Below are positions 16,781 to 26,430 of a stretch of DNA of 64,000 bases, in pieces. The notes beneath the pieces are model-generated. The model saw nothing but the letters and a program-made list of their open reading frames with translations. It was not told the origin of the DNA and searched no databases. A program made the position numbers and the translations under genes. Position 1 is the first letter of the stretch, and each line of letters begins with the position of its first letter. The DNA comes from Nocardioides pinisoli (GTDB lineage Bacteria > Actinomycetota > Actinomycetes > Propionibacteriales > Nocardioidaceae): NCBI RefSeq assembly GCF_024199985.1, contig NZ_JANARS010000003.1, positions 1 through 64,000 on the forward strand, in the 5' to 3' direction.

Positions 16781-17481
16781 CGCGGCGCTCCTACGGGGAT
16801 GGTGGCGGACGAGATGAGGGCGGGCCCGGACGCCAGGGCGGGGTCGGCGGCGTAGCCCGCGAGGCCGACCTCCTCGGCGGGTGGCCCCTGCTCGACGAGT
16901 CGGCGTACGGCGTCGGCGTCGGCCCCGGCCAACTCGGGGAGGGTGTCGCACAGGGCCAGCAGCGCGCCCGCCCACGGCGACCCGGTGGAGCCGTCGTCGT
17001 TGCGCCAGCCGGTGAGCGCGAGCCGCAGCATCTCCACGCCGGCGCGGTGCTCGAGGAGGAGCGACCGGGCGATGTCGGGATCGACGGTCGCGCCGAACTG
17101 CAGCACCGCGCACAGGTGGTCGGGCAGCTCACCGAGGCCGTCGTCCCACTCGACGCCGCCGCGGCGGTAGGCCTCCTTGAACTGCACGAGCGCTGCTCCC
17201 CGCCGGCGGGTGTCCCCGAAGGCGAAGTAGGTCAGGTAGAGCGCGCACTTCCTGGTGTGGTCGAAGGTCGCGACGTAGTCCTGCTGCAGCCCGGCCAGCG
17301 GCGTGCGCCGCACGTGATCGAGCAGCGGCCCCAGGTGCGGGTGCCCGGGGACCAGCGCGGCCAGGTCGTCGAGCGAGGCGAGCAGCCCCTCGGTGGGGTA
17401 GTCGAGGAGGGCCGAGCAGACCGCCCACGTGCGTACGGCGTCCTGGTCGGGTCGGGCCTGCCGACGGCGGCGGGGGAACAT
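16777..17481 (-). CDS. narJ: NarJ, nitrate reductase molybdenum cofactor assembly chaperone
   Basis: The 234-aa all-helical chaperone of the NarJ/TorD family binds the NarG N-terminus and holds it until molybdenum cofactor insertion. Typical segments are SALLDYPTEGLLASLDDLAALV, the QQDYVATFDHTRKCALYLTYFAFGDTRRRG core and LPDHLCAVLQFGA. Its ATG overlaps the narH stop; a GTG one codon earlier is an alternative. The position between narH and narI is the standard one. Confidence 0.95.
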   Translation of the reverse strand: MFPRRRRQARPDQDAVRTWAVCSALLDYPTEGLLASLDDLAALVPGHPHLGPLLDHVRRTPLAGLQQDYVATFDHTRKCALYLTYFAFGDTRRRGAALVQFKEAYRRGGVEWDDGLGELPDHLCAVLQFGATVDPDIARSLLLEHRAGVEMLRLALTGWRNDDGSTGSPWAGALLALCDTLPELAGADADAVRRLVEQGPPAEEVGLAGYAADPALASGPALISSATIPVGAPR

Positions 17482-19136
17482 CACGCACGTCCCCCGCCCT
17501 CGCGCGGCGGGAACAACCCGTCCGGCGTCCCCTTGCCGTCCCAGTTGAGGAGGTTGACCCGCGACCCCTTGTCGTCCGGCGCGGCGATCGAGTCGGACGT
17601 CTGGCGGTCCTGCAGCATCCGGAAGTTCTCGACCGCTACCGGGGTCGGGTAGCCGGAGCCCTCGCCGAAGAGGTCCTGCTGCCCGCCGCCGTAGTCGCTG
17701 ACAGGGCAGTCCGTGGCGAGCTCCTCCAGGGCGTGGGCCTGCTCGGCGTGCGCCGCGGGGATGACGTAGCGCTCGGCGTACTTCGCGATCGCGAGCAGGC
17801 GGAACATCTCGTACATCTGCTCCCCCGTCATCCCGACGGCCGCCGGGATCGACTCGTCGGGGTCGCGGCCGAGGTTGATGTCGCGCATGTAGGACCGCAT
17901 CGCGGCGAGCTTCTTGAGCACGCGGTCGACGGGGACGGGGTCGCCGGCGGTGAAGAGGTTCGCGAGGTACTCCACCGGGATGCGCAGGGTGTCGATGGCG
18001 GCGAACAGGTTGCCCCGGTCCTCGGCGTCCTCACCCGTGTCGCGTACGACGTCGACGACCGGCGACAGCGGCGGGATGTACCAGACCATCGGCATCGTGC
18101 GGTACTCCGGGTGGAGCGGCAGGGCGACCTCGTAGGTGTTGATCAGCGCCCACACCGGCGACTTCTTCGCGGCCTCGATCCAGTCGCCCGGGATCCCGGC
18201 CTGCTCGGCTGCCCGCTGCACGGCGGGGTCGTGCGGGTCGAGGAAGCAGGCGCGCTGGGCGTCGTACAGCGCGTGCTCGTCCTCGATGCTCGCCGCCTCC
18301 AGCACCTTGTCGGCGTCGTAGAGCACGAGTCCGATGTAGCGCAGCCGGCCGACGCACGTCTCCGAGCAGACGGTCGGGATGCCGACCTCCACGCGCGGAT
18401 AGCAGAAGGTGCACTTCTCGGCCTTGCCGGTCTTGTGGTTGAAGTAGACCTTCTTGTAGGGGCAGCCCGAGACGCACATCCTCCAGCCGCGGCACCGGTC
18501 CTGGTCGACGAGGACGATGCCGTCCTCCTCGCGCTTGTAGATCGCGCCGCTCGGGCAGGACGCCGCGCACGAGGGGTTGAGGCAGTGCTCGCAGATGCGC
18601 GGCAGGTAGAACATGAAGGTCTGCTCGAACTCGAGCTTCACCTTGTCCTCGATGCCCTTGAGCATCACGTCGCGCGCCGCGTGCTCCTGCGAGCCGCCGA
18701 GGTCGTCGTCCCAGTTGGCCGACCACTCGACGTTCATGTTCTTGCCGGAGATGAGGCTCTTGGGCCGGGCCACCGGGAAGGTGTCGGTCTGCGGGGACCC
18801 CGTCAGCGTCTCGTAGTCGTAGGTCCACGGCTCGTAGTAGTCGTCGATCGAGGGCAGCTTGGGGTTGGAGAAGATGCTGAGCAGCTTCTTCACCCGCCCG
18901 CCGGCCTTGAGCGCCAACCGCCCGTTGGGCTTGCGGATCCACCCGCCCTGCCACTCGTCCTGGTCCTCGTAGGTCCGGGGGTAGCCGAGGCCCGGCCGGG
19001 TCTCGACGTTGTTGAACCAGACGTACTCCGTGCCGGCCCGGTTGGTCCAGGCCTGCTTGCAGGTCACCGAGCAGGTGTGGCACCCGATGCACTTGTCGAG
19101 GTTCATCACCATGGCCATCTGAGCCATCACGCGCAT
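17481..19136 (-). CDS. narH: NarH, nitrate reductase beta subunit (Fe-S)
   Basis: The 551-aa subunit carries one [3Fe-4S] and three [4Fe-4S] clusters that link NarI heme to NarG. Ligand groups are visible in order: CIGCHTCSVTCK, CEHCLNPSCAASCPSG, CRGWRMCVSGCPYKK (Trp in place of a Cys marks the 3Fe cluster) and CTFCYPR...CSETCVGR. Length and the C-terminal NarH extension fit the family. The ATG is chosen over MAQMAMVM, four codons later, only because it is the longest reading; both are plausible. Confidence 0.96.
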   Translation of the reverse strand: MRVMAQMAMVMNLDKCIGCHTCSVTCKQAWTNRAGTEYVWFNNVETRPGLGYPRTYEDQDEWQGGWIRKPNGRLALKAGGRVKKLLSIFSNPKLPSIDDYYEPWTYDYETLTGSPQTDTFPVARPKSLISGKNMNVEWSANWDDDLGGSQEHAARDVMLKGIEDKVKLEFEQTFMFYLPRICEHCLNPSCAASCPSGAIYKREEDGIVLVDQDRCRGWRMCVSGCPYKKVYFNHKTGKAEKCTFCYPRVEVGIPTVCSETCVGRLRYIGLVLYDADKVLEAASIEDEHALYDAQRACFLDPHDPAVQRAAEQAGIPGDWIEAAKKSPVWALINTYEVALPLHPEYRTMPMVWYIPPLSPVVDVVRDTGEDAEDRGNLFAAIDTLRIPVEYLANLFTAGDPVPVDRVLKKLAAMRSYMRDINLGRDPDESIPAAVGMTGEQMYEMFRLLAIAKYAERYVIPAAHAEQAHALEELATDCPVSDYGGGQQDLFGEGSGYPTPVAVENFRMLQDRQTSDSIAAPDDKGSRVNLLNWDGKGTPDGLFPPREGGGRA

Positions 19137-19157
19137 GTTGTCGTCTCCTCTTCCGGC

Positions 19158-22100
19158 TCAGTACTCGACCGGCGCGGTCCGCTTGCGGATCATGGTCACT
19201 TCGTCACGGTTGTTGCCGATCGGGCCGATGTAGTTGAAGAAGTAGGCCAGCTGGGCGTAGCCGCCGACGATGTGGTTGGGCTTGAGCAGCACCCGGGTGA
19301 GGCTGTTGTGGATGCCACCCCGCTTGCCGTCGCGCTCGGTCAGCGGCACGTCGATCAGCCGGTCCTGGGCGTGGTGCATGTAGACGGTGCCCTCCGGCAT
19401 CCGGTGACTGACGATGGCCCGGGCCGCGACGACGCCGTTCCTATTGACCATCTCGATCCAGTCGTTGTCCCTGATCCCGACCTTGGCGGCGTCACGGTCG
19501 GAGACCCACACCGACTGGCCGCCCCGCGACAACGAGAGCATGAAGAGGTTGTCCTGGTACTCCGAGTGGATGGACCACTTGTTGTGCGGCGTCAGGTAGC
19601 GGACCGAGACGCCGAGCTCGTTCTGCTCACCGATCGGCGCCTCCCCGAAGAGCTCGGTCATGTTGAGCGGCGGCCGGTAGACCGGGAGCATCTCGCCCAT
19701 GCCCAGGAACCAGTCGTGGTCCACGTAGAACTGCTGCCGACCGGTCAGGGTGTGGAACGGCTTCTTGCGCTCGATGTTGATGGTGAACGGGCTGTAGCGC
19801 CGGCCTCCGGACTCCGATCCCGACCACTCCGGCGAGGTGATCACCGGCACCGGCTGGACCTGGGTGTCGGCGAAGGTGATCTGCTTGCCCTCGTGCTCGG
19901 CGGCCAGGTCGGCGAGCCGTGTGCCGGTGCGCTTCTCCAGGAAGCGGAAGCCCTGGGTCGCGAGGTGGCCGTTGGAGACCCCGGCCAGGTGGAGCATCGC
20001 GTCGGCCATCTGGATGTCGGTCTCGACCTTGGGCTGGCCGTCGCCGGCACCCCCGTGCACCACGCCGTTGCGGTGGCGGAGGATGTCGACCTCGCGCTTG
20101 ACGTCGTAGGCCACGCCCTTGGTGAGCATGCCGACCTTCTCCAGCAACGGGCCGATCGACGTCATCTTCTCGTACACGGCGGCGTAGTCGCGCTCGGCGA
20201 CCGCGATCACCGGCATCGTCTTGCCGGGCACCGGCTCGACCTCTCCGGTCTTCCAGTCCTTCACGACGCCGTGCTCGGTGGCCATCGCCTCCGGGGTGTC
20301 GTGCCACAGCGGCTTGGCGATGACGTCCTTGCGGGTGCCGAGGTGGTCGGCGGCGAGCTCGGAGAACTTCTTCGCGATCACCTTCCAGGTGTCCCAGTCC
20401 GACTTCGTCTGCCACGGCGGGGCGATCGCCGGGTTGAACGAGTGGACGAAGGGGTGCATGTCGGTCGTGGAGAGGTCGTGCTTCTCGTACCACGTCGCGG
20501 CGGGCAGCACGACGTCGCTGAAGATCGTCGACGACGTCATCCGGAAGTCGATCGTCATCAGCAGGTCGAGCCGACCCTCGGCCGCCTTCTCCGCCCACAC
20601 GACGTCCTTCGGACGCTGGTCCGCAGGCGCCTCCACCGCAGTGGCGGCCGAGTCGGTGCCCAGCAGGTGGCGCAGAAAGTACTCGTTGCCCTTGGCCGAG
20701 GAGCCGAGCAGGTTGGAGCGCCACAGTGACAGCACGCGCGGGTGGTTGTCCTCGTGCTCGGGGTCCTCGACCGCGAACCGGAGGCTGCCCTCCTTGAGCT
20801 GCTGGGCGACGTACGCCGGCGCCTCCATGCCCGCTGTCTCGGCGTCGTCGGCCAGCTGCAGGCTGCTGCGGTCGAACGTGGGGTACGACGGCGACCACCC
20901 GAGCCGGACCGACTGGGCCAGCAGGTCCATCATCGTCCTCCCGGCGAAGACGCCCGTGCCGGAGTCGAGGTCGTCGGCGCTGAAGCCGTCGTAGCGGTAC
21001 TGGGAGGTGTTCACGTACCAGTAGGCGGTCTGGTTCATGTGGCGCGGCGGCCGGTGCCAGTCGAGGGCGAACGCCATGTGCTGGAAGCCCATGATCGGGC
21101 GGATCTTCTCCTGCCCGACGTAGTGCGCCCAGCCGCCGCCGTTGCGGCCCTGCGTACCGGTGATGGTCGTGAGCAGCAGGATCGCGCGGTAGATCTGGTC
21201 GGAGTGGAACCAGTGGTTGACGCCGGCGCCCAGCAGGATCATGCCGCGGCCCTCGGTGTCGATCGCGTTGTGCGCCCACTCCCGGGCGAGCCTGACGACC
21301 TGGGCCGCGGGGACGCCGGTGTGCTGCTCCTGCCACGCCGGGGTGGCCGGCACGGCCGGGTCGTCGTAGCCGTGCGGGTCGGACTCGCTCGCGCGGGGCC
21401 ACGTGCCCGGCAGCCCGTCCCGGGCGACGCCGTACTGCGCGAGCAGCAGGTCGAGGACCGTGGTGACCACCCGGTCGCCGACGCGCGCGACCGGCACGCC
21501 GCGACGCTCGTGGACGACCTTGCCGTCGGCGGCGTCGAAGCGCGGCAGCTCGACCTCGACGGCCTCGCGGGTGCCGCCCTGGTGGTCGCGGTACATGCTG
21601 AGCGCCGGGTCGATGTCACCGAGCTCGAGGTTCCAGCGGCCCGCACCCTCCTCGCCGAACCGGTCCCCGATCGAGCCCTGCGGGATGCGGACCTCGCCCG
21701 TGGCGGCGTCGATCACGGCCGGCTTCCACATGGCGTTCTCGCTCGTCCCGCCGAGGTCGCCCTCGACGAGGAACTTGCCGGGGCGGTGGCCACCGTCCGC
21801 GGTCGGTTCGAGGCAGACCAGGTGCGGCAGGTCGGTGAACTGCTTGTTGTAGGACTCGAAGAACGGCGTGGTGGCGTCGGCGAAGAACTCCTTGAGCACG
21901 ACGTGGCCCATGGCCATCGCGAGGGCGCCGTCGGTGCCCGGGGCGGGACTCACCCACTCGTCCGCGAACTTCACGCTCTCGGCGTAGTCGGGCGCGACGG
22001 CCACGACCTTCTGCCCGCGGTAGCGCGCCTCGGTCATCCAGTGCGCATCGGGGGTGCGGGTCGTCGGGACGTTGGAGCCCCACATCATCAGGTAGCCGGC

Positions 22101-22856
22101 GTCCCACCAGTCGCCCGACTCGGGCACGTCGGTCTGGTCGCCGAACATCTGCGGCGATGCGTTGGGCAGGTCGGCGTACCAGTCGTAGAACGACAGCATC
22201 GGCGCGCCGATCAGCTCGAGGAAGCGCGCGCCTGAGGCGTACGACACCGGCGACATGGCCGGGATCGGCGAGAAGCCGGCGATCCGGTCGGGTCCCCACC
22301 GCTTGACGGTGTAGACGTGCGCGGCGGCGACGATCTCCGCGACCTCGTCCCACGACGCCCGCACCAGGCCGCCCTTGCCGCGCGCCTTCTTGTAGATCCT
22401 GGTCTTCTCCTCGTCCTGCACGATCGAGCCCCACGCGACCACCGGGTCGCCGTGCTGCTGCTTGGCGGCGCGGAACATCTCCAGCAGCACGCCGCGGACG
22501 TAGGGGTAGCGCACCCGGGTGGGGCTGTAGGTGTACCAGCTGAACGCCGCACCGCGTGGGCAGCCGCGCGGCTCGTACTCCGGGCGGTCCGGCCCGGCGC
22601 TGGGGTAGTCGGTCTGCTGCGCCTCCCAGGTGATGATCCCGTCCTTGACGTAGACCTTCCAGGAGCAGGAGCCGGTGCAGTTGACGCCGTGGGTGGAGCG
22701 CACCACCTTGTCGTGGCTCCAGCGGTCGCGGTAGAACACGTCGCCCTCGCGGCCGCCCCGCTTGTGCAGGGTCCGCTGGTCCTCGCTCACCTCCGCCTTG
22801 GTGAAGAACCGGCGGCTGCCGATCAGTGCCGACGTCAACGAGCTTTCGAGGGGCAT
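19158..22856 (-). CDS. narG: NarG, respiratory nitrate reductase alpha subunit (Mo-bisMGD)
   Basis: The 1232-aa catalytic subunit reduces nitrate to nitrite on the cytoplasmic face. The N-terminus keeps a vestigial twin-arginine stretch (GSRRFFTKAE). The FS0 cluster ligands occur as HGVNCTGSC followed by RGCPRG (His plus three Cys). The Mo-ligating Asp region reads GDQTDVPESGDWWDAGY. Length agrees with other NarG proteins. It heads the narGHJI operon; its start is 213 nt from the divergent narK gene, so the shared region 22857-23069 should hold both promoters. Confidence 0.97.
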   Translation of the reverse strand: MPLESSLTSALIGSRRFFTKAEVSEDQRTLHKRGGREGDVFYRDRWSHDKVVRSTHGVNCTGSCSWKVYVKDGIITWEAQQTDYPSAGPDRPEYEPRGCPRGAAFSWYTYSPTRVRYPYVRGVLLEMFRAAKQQHGDPVVAWGSIVQDEEKTRIYKKARGKGGLVRASWDEVAEIVAAAHVYTVKRWGPDRIAGFSPIPAMSPVSYASGARFLELIGAPMLSFYDWYADLPNASPQMFGDQTDVPESGDWWDAGYLMMWGSNVPTTRTPDAHWMTEARYRGQKVVAVAPDYAESVKFADEWVSPAPGTDGALAMAMGHVVLKEFFADATTPFFESYNKQFTDLPHLVCLEPTADGGHRPGKFLVEGDLGGTSENAMWKPAVIDAATGEVRIPQGSIGDRFGEEGAGRWNLELGDIDPALSMYRDHQGGTREAVEVELPRFDAADGKVVHERRGVPVARVGDRVVTTVLDLLLAQYGVARDGLPGTWPRASESDPHGYDDPAVPATPAWQEQHTGVPAAQVVRLAREWAHNAIDTEGRGMILLGAGVNHWFHSDQIYRAILLLTTITGTQGRNGGGWAHYVGQEKIRPIMGFQHMAFALDWHRPPRHMNQTAYWYVNTSQYRYDGFSADDLDSGTGVFAGRTMMDLLAQSVRLGWSPSYPTFDRSSLQLADDAETAGMEAPAYVAQQLKEGSLRFAVEDPEHEDNHPRVLSLWRSNLLGSSAKGNEYFLRHLLGTDSAATAVEAPADQRPKDVVWAEKAAEGRLDLLMTIDFRMTSSTIFSDVVLPAATWYEKHDLSTTDMHPFVHSFNPAIAPPWQTKSDWDTWKVIAKKFSELAADHLGTRKDVIAKPLWHDTPEAMATEHGVVKDWKTGEVEPVPGKTMPVIAVAERDYAAVYEKMTSIGPLLEKVGMLTKGVAYDVKREVDILRHRNGVVHGGAGDGQPKVETDIQMADAMLHLAGVSNGHLATQGFRFLEKRTGTRLADLAAEHEGKQITFADTQVQPVPVITSPEWSGSESGGRRYSPFTINIERKKPFHTLTGRQQFYVDHDWFLGMGEMLPVYRPPLNMTELFGEAPIGEQNELGVSVRYLTPHNKWSIHSEYQDNLFMLSLSRGGQSVWVSDRDAAKVGIRDNDWIEMVNRNGVVAARAIVSHRMPEGTVYMHHAQDRLIDVPLTERDGKRGGIHNSLTRVLLKPNHIVGGYAQLAYFFNYIGPIGNNRDEVTMIRKRTAPVEY

Positions 22857-22967
22857 GGAGGTCCTCCGGGCGGGTTCGAGGCGGGGTCGGCCCTGTCGAC
22901 CCTAGACATCACACACGTCCCACCGCCACCATCTGACGAACCCAGCAGCACAACGTCACCAATGAAA

Positions 22968-22991
22968 GGACTTTGGTCCCGACTTGGTCCC
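22968..22991. promoter_or_regulatory. tandem ACTT(T)GGTCCC repeats in the narG-narK divergent region
   Basis: ACTTTGGTCCC (22970-22980) and ACTTGGTCCC (22982-22991) are direct repeats 12 bp apart, close to one helical turn. The first is also the core of GGACTTTGGTCC, with GGAC/GTCC arms. The placement between divergent nitrate genes suggests a regulator site, but the sequence does not match an operator I can name. A related CTTTGGTGG lies at 23030-23038. Confidence 0.3.
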
Positions 22992-23069
22992 TCCGACCTG
23001 CACAACGCTCCAGAAATCCATCACAGTCGCTTTGGTGGAACCGCGCACGACGGTTCCGGAGGAGTCGAG

Positions 23070-24428
23070 ATGAGCGAGCCCCAGCCTGGTCGGAACCGTG
23101 TGCTCTGGCTGTCCACCATCGCGTTCACGCTGATGTTCGCCGTCTGGTTGATGTTCGGCATCCTGGGCAAGCCCATCCAGGAGGAGTTCGGCCTCTCCGA
23201 GGTGCAGCTGTCATGGATCGTGGCCGCTGCCGCCCTCAACGGCTCGCTCTGGCGGCTGCCCGCCGGGATGGTCACCGACCGCATCGGCGGCCGCAAGGTC
23301 ATGACCTTCCTGCTGCTCGCGACCGCTGTCCCGGCGTACCTCGTCTCGCGAGTGGACTCCTACGGCATGCTCCTCGTACTGGCCTTCCTGGTCGGGTTCG
23401 CGGGCAACGCCTTCTCGGCGGGCATCGCATGGAACTCCGCGTGGCAACCTCGCGAGCACCAGGGCTTCGCGCTCGGTCTCTTCGGGGCGGGCAACGTCGG
23501 CGCCTCGGTCACGAAGTTCATCGGCCCACCGTTGATCGCGGGCACCGCCGGCGCGACCTACTTCGGCTTCATCGACGGCGGTTGGCGCCTCGTCCCGGTC
23601 GTGTACGCCGTCCTGCTGGTGGTGATGGCGGCACTGGTCTGGTTCGGTACCCCGAGCCACGACCGGGCACCCGGCACCGGTCAGACGCTGCGCGAGCAGG
23701 TGCGTCCGCTCGGGAGCATGCGGGTGTGGCGCTTCAGCCTCTACTACGTCGCGGTGTTCGGCGCCTACGTCGCGCTCGCCGCCTGGCTGCCGACCTATTA
23801 CATGGACAACTTCGACGTCTCGCTCCAGACCGCGGCCCTGCTGACGGCGACGTACATCTTCCCCGCCAGCCTCCTGCGACCCTACGGCGGACACCTGTCC
23901 GACCGCTTCGGCGCCCGCCGCGTCATGTACTGGACGTTCGGCGCGATGCTCGTGGTGACCGGGATCCTGATGATGCCCAACGGACACATCGTGATCGTTC
24001 ACCCGGACGGGTCCCAGAGCGAGCACCTCGCCTACAGCATCGGCCTCGTGCCGTTCGCCGTCCTCGTGTTCGCGCTTGGGTGCGCGATGGGGGTCGGCAA
24101 GGCCGCGGTCTTCAAGCACATCCCCGAGTACTTCCCCCACAACGTGGGGGCCGTAGGCGGACTGGTGGGGATGCTCGGCGGCCTCGGTGGGTTCTTCCTG
24201 CCCCCGCTCTTCGCCTACACGAAGGCCTGGTCGGGCTTCCCCTCGAGCACGTTCTTCGTCCTGTTCGTGCTCACCCTGACCTGTGCGGTCTGGATGCACT
24301 GGACCGTGGTCCACATGCTGCACACCCAGTCCCCCGAGCTGGCCGGACGGCTCGAGAACCCCGACGACGACCGCCGGCCCGGGTTGGGCGTGGCGCACGA
24401 CCGACTGCCTGAGGAGGCACGCGCATGA
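23070..24428 (+). CDS. narK: NarK-type nitrate/nitrite MFS transporter
   Basis: The 452-aa protein has about 12 hydrophobic segments of the major facilitator family. It carries NarK-family landmarks: GNVGASVTKFIGPPL (nitrate signature region), GMVTDRIGGRKVM between helices 2 and 3, and GVGKAAVFKHIPEYFPHNVGAVGG in the second half. It moves nitrate in and probably nitrite out for the adjacent NarGHI. The ATG follows GGAGGAG by 5 nt. Its end overlaps the next transporter gene by 4 nt. Confidence 0.92.
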   Translation: MSEPQPGRNRVLWLSTIAFTLMFAVWLMFGILGKPIQEEFGLSEVQLSWIVAAAALNGSLWRLPAGMVTDRIGGRKVMTFLLLATAVPAYLVSRVDSYGMLLVLAFLVGFAGNAFSAGIAWNSAWQPREHQGFALGLFGAGNVGASVTKFIGPPLIAGTAGATYFGFIDGGWRLVPVVYAVLLVVMAALVWFGTPSHDRAPGTGQTLREQVRPLGSMRVWRFSLYYVAVFGAYVALAAWLPTYYMDNFDVSLQTAALLTATYIFPASLLRPYGGHLSDRFGARRVMYWTFGAMLVVTGILMMPNGHIVIVHPDGSQSEHLAYSIGLVPFAVLVFALGCAMGVGKAAVFKHIPEYFPHNVGAVGGLVGMLGGLGGFFLPPLFAYTKAWSGFPSSTFFVLFVLTLTCAVWMHWTVVHMLHTQSPELAGRLENPDDDRRPGLGVAHDRLPEEARA

Positions 24429-25822
24429 CCACCGACGCACAGTCGCGCAGGAGCGGCGAGTGGCTGGAGTCCTGGGACCCCGAGAACGAGGAGACGTGGG
24501 ACGAGCGCCTGGCGTGGCGGACCCTGTGGCTCACCACGTTCGCCCTGTTCCTCGCCTTCGTCGCATGGTTCCTGCCCAGCGCCCTCATCCCCAAGCTCAA
24601 CCCGCTGGGCTACAGCTTCAGCACCACCCAGCTCTACTGGATGGCCGCGATGCCGGGCCTCTCGGCGGGGCTCTTCCGGCTCCTGTGGATGGTCCTGCCC
24701 CCGATCATGGGCACCCGGAAGATGGTGTCCCTGACGTCCCTGCTGCTGGTCTTCTCGACCCTCGGGTGGGGCGTACGCGTCCAGGAGCCCACCGCGCCCT
24801 ACTGGGAGCTGATGGTGCTCGCCTTCCTGGCGGGGATCGGCGGAGGTGCGTTCTCCGGCTTCATGCCGAGCACGTCCTACTTCTTCCCCAAGCGGAAGCA
24901 GGGAACGGCACTCGGGCTCCAGGCCGGGATCGGCAACTTCGGCGTCTCCGCCGTCCAGCTGCTCACGCCCTACCTCATCGGCTTCTCGTGGCTGGCGTTC
25001 TTCGGTTCGGAGCAGACCATCTCGATGCCGGGCAAGGAGCCGCAGGACGTCTGGTACCAGAACGCCGCCTTCATCTGGATCCCGCTCATGGTCCTCGCCG
25101 CGATCCTCGCCTGGACGATGCTCAAGTCCGTGCCGATCAAGGCCAACATCCGCCAGCAGTTCGACATCTTCGGCAACGTCGACACCTGGCTCATGACGCT
25201 GCTCTACATCATGACCTTCGGCACGTTCTCGGGCCTAGCGGCCCAGTTCGGACTGCTGATGGCAGACCTCTACGGCATCAGCAACCCCGACATCGTGCAG
25301 GGCACCGGGGCGGCCGCGACCGTGCTCATCGATGGCTACGAGGTTCCGGACGTGGTGAAGTTCGTGTTCCTCGGCCCGCTGGTCGGGGCCGGAGCACGCG
25401 TCCTGTTCGCACCGCTCACCGACCGGACCGGTGGCGCGATCTGGACCCTCGTGTCGGGGGTCGGCCTGATCGTCTCCATCGCCTTCACGATCCCCGCACT
25501 GACTCCCGACACGACGTCGGCCGCGACCCTCGACGCCGGGTTCGACCAGTTCCTCTGGGGCATGCTGGCGATCTTCCTCTTCGCGGGGATCGGCAACGCC
25601 TCGACGTTCAAGCAGATGCCGATGATCTTCGAGAAGCGGCAGGCCGGTGGCGTCATCGGCTGGACGGCGGCGATCGCCGCCTTCGGGCCCTTCTTCTTCG
25701 GGATCGGTGTCACGACGCTCGGACCGACGACGTTCTACGCCATCGGGATCGCGTGGGCCGTGATGTGCGTGGGCATCACCTGGGTCCGCTACGCACGGAA
25801 GGGTGCCCCGAAGCCCGGGTGA
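24425..25822 (+). CDS. second NarK-family nitrate/nitrite transporter
   Basis: The 465-aa MFS protein has a charged N-terminus (SWDPENEETWDERLAWRTLW) seen in NarK2-like proteins, and keeps GLQAGIGNFGVSAVQLLTPYL and GNASTFKQMPMIFEKRQAGGVIGWTAAIAAFG, the two nitrate-signature regions. The pairing of two overlapping narK genes resembles the NarK1-NarK2 pairs in which one member is a nitrate/proton symporter and the other a nitrate/nitrite antiporter. Which role each plays here cannot be read from the sequence. The ATGA overlap implies co-translation. Confidence 0.9.
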   Translation: MTTDAQSRRSGEWLESWDPENEETWDERLAWRTLWLTTFALFLAFVAWFLPSALIPKLNPLGYSFSTTQLYWMAAMPGLSAGLFRLLWMVLPPIMGTRKMVSLTSLLLVFSTLGWGVRVQEPTAPYWELMVLAFLAGIGGGAFSGFMPSTSYFFPKRKQGTALGLQAGIGNFGVSAVQLLTPYLIGFSWLAFFGSEQTISMPGKEPQDVWYQNAAFIWIPLMVLAAILAWTMLKSVPIKANIRQQFDIFGNVDTWLMTLLYIMTFGTFSGLAAQFGLLMADLYGISNPDIVQGTGAAATVLIDGYEVPDVVKFVFLGPLVGAGARVLFAPLTDRTGGAIWTLVSGVGLIVSIAFTIPALTPDTTSAATLDAGFDQFLWGMLAIFLFAGIGNASTFKQMPMIFEKRQAGGVIGWTAAIAAFGPFFFGIGVTTLGPTTFYAIGIAWAVMCVGITWVRYARKGAPKPG

Positions 25823-25835
25823 TGCGCTCGGGCCG

Positions 25836-26345
25836 TCAGCCCGGGAACGCCTCCGTGTACATCGCCTCGAGCTCCGGGTCGACCTCCGCGGTGAACCCGC
25901 ACAGCGTCACCCGGTCGCCGTCGGCGCTGACCAGGTAGGTCTGCCCCTCCTGGAAGTCGACGGCCATCAGCAGGTCGTCGAGGCTCCCGCCGGGGGCCTC
26001 GACGGTGACCGTCGACGCCTCGCCGCCGGCGTACCACTGCTCGACCTCGAGGGTGGCGGTCCCGTCCTCGACCGAGGTGACGGTGCCCTCGAAGGCGGTG
26101 TCGAACGTTGATAACACCTCTGCGGACGGCATCGCGCACTTGCCGGCCGTCGAGCCGTCGGCGGTCAGCGCGAGCGTTCCTGCGTCCTGCTCGCTGGGAC
26201 TGTCGCTCGTGCTCTCGGTGGGGCTCGTGTCGTCGGTGGCCGTGGTGTCGTCCGCCGAGCCGCAGCCGGAGAGGACCAGGACGAGGGTCGCTGCGAGTGC
26301 GGGGAGCAGGCGGGCGGTGCTGGATCGGTGGACGTGTCGGCTCAT
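25836..26345 (-). CDS. putative secreted lipoprotein
   Basis: The 169-aa protein has a lipoprotein signal peptide with lipobox LVLSGC (Cys near residue 26), a Thr/Ser/Asp-rich linker, then a small beta-rich domain (FEGTVTSVEDGTATLEVEQWYAG, GQTYLVSADGDRVTLCGFTAEV). It resembles actinobacterial lipoproteins of unknown role. ATG 26345 is chosen because GAAGGG stands 9 nt upstream; an ATG at 26354 abuts that same site and is less likely. It is convergent with narK2. Confidence 0.72.
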   Translation of the reverse strand: MSRHVHRSSTARLLPALAATLVLVLSGCGSADDTTATDDTSPTESTSDSPSEQDAGTLALTADGSTAGKCAMPSAEVLSTFDTAFEGTVTSVEDGTATLEVEQWYAGGEASTVTVEAPGGSLDDLLMAVDFQEGQTYLVSADGDRVTLCGFTAEVDPELEAMYTEAFPG

Positions 26346-26430
26346 GGCGGGCATCCCTTCGTCAGGCGTGAGGAGCGGCCTCGCTCCTGTGCAGGTGGGA
26401 CGGTACGAGGGCCCGTCGGGTTCCTGCCCG

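Noticed and set aside
17733..20729. Very long open frame on the plus strand opposite narH and narG (998 codons)
   Set aside because: It is the antisense of two highly conserved subunits and contains no recognisable domain.
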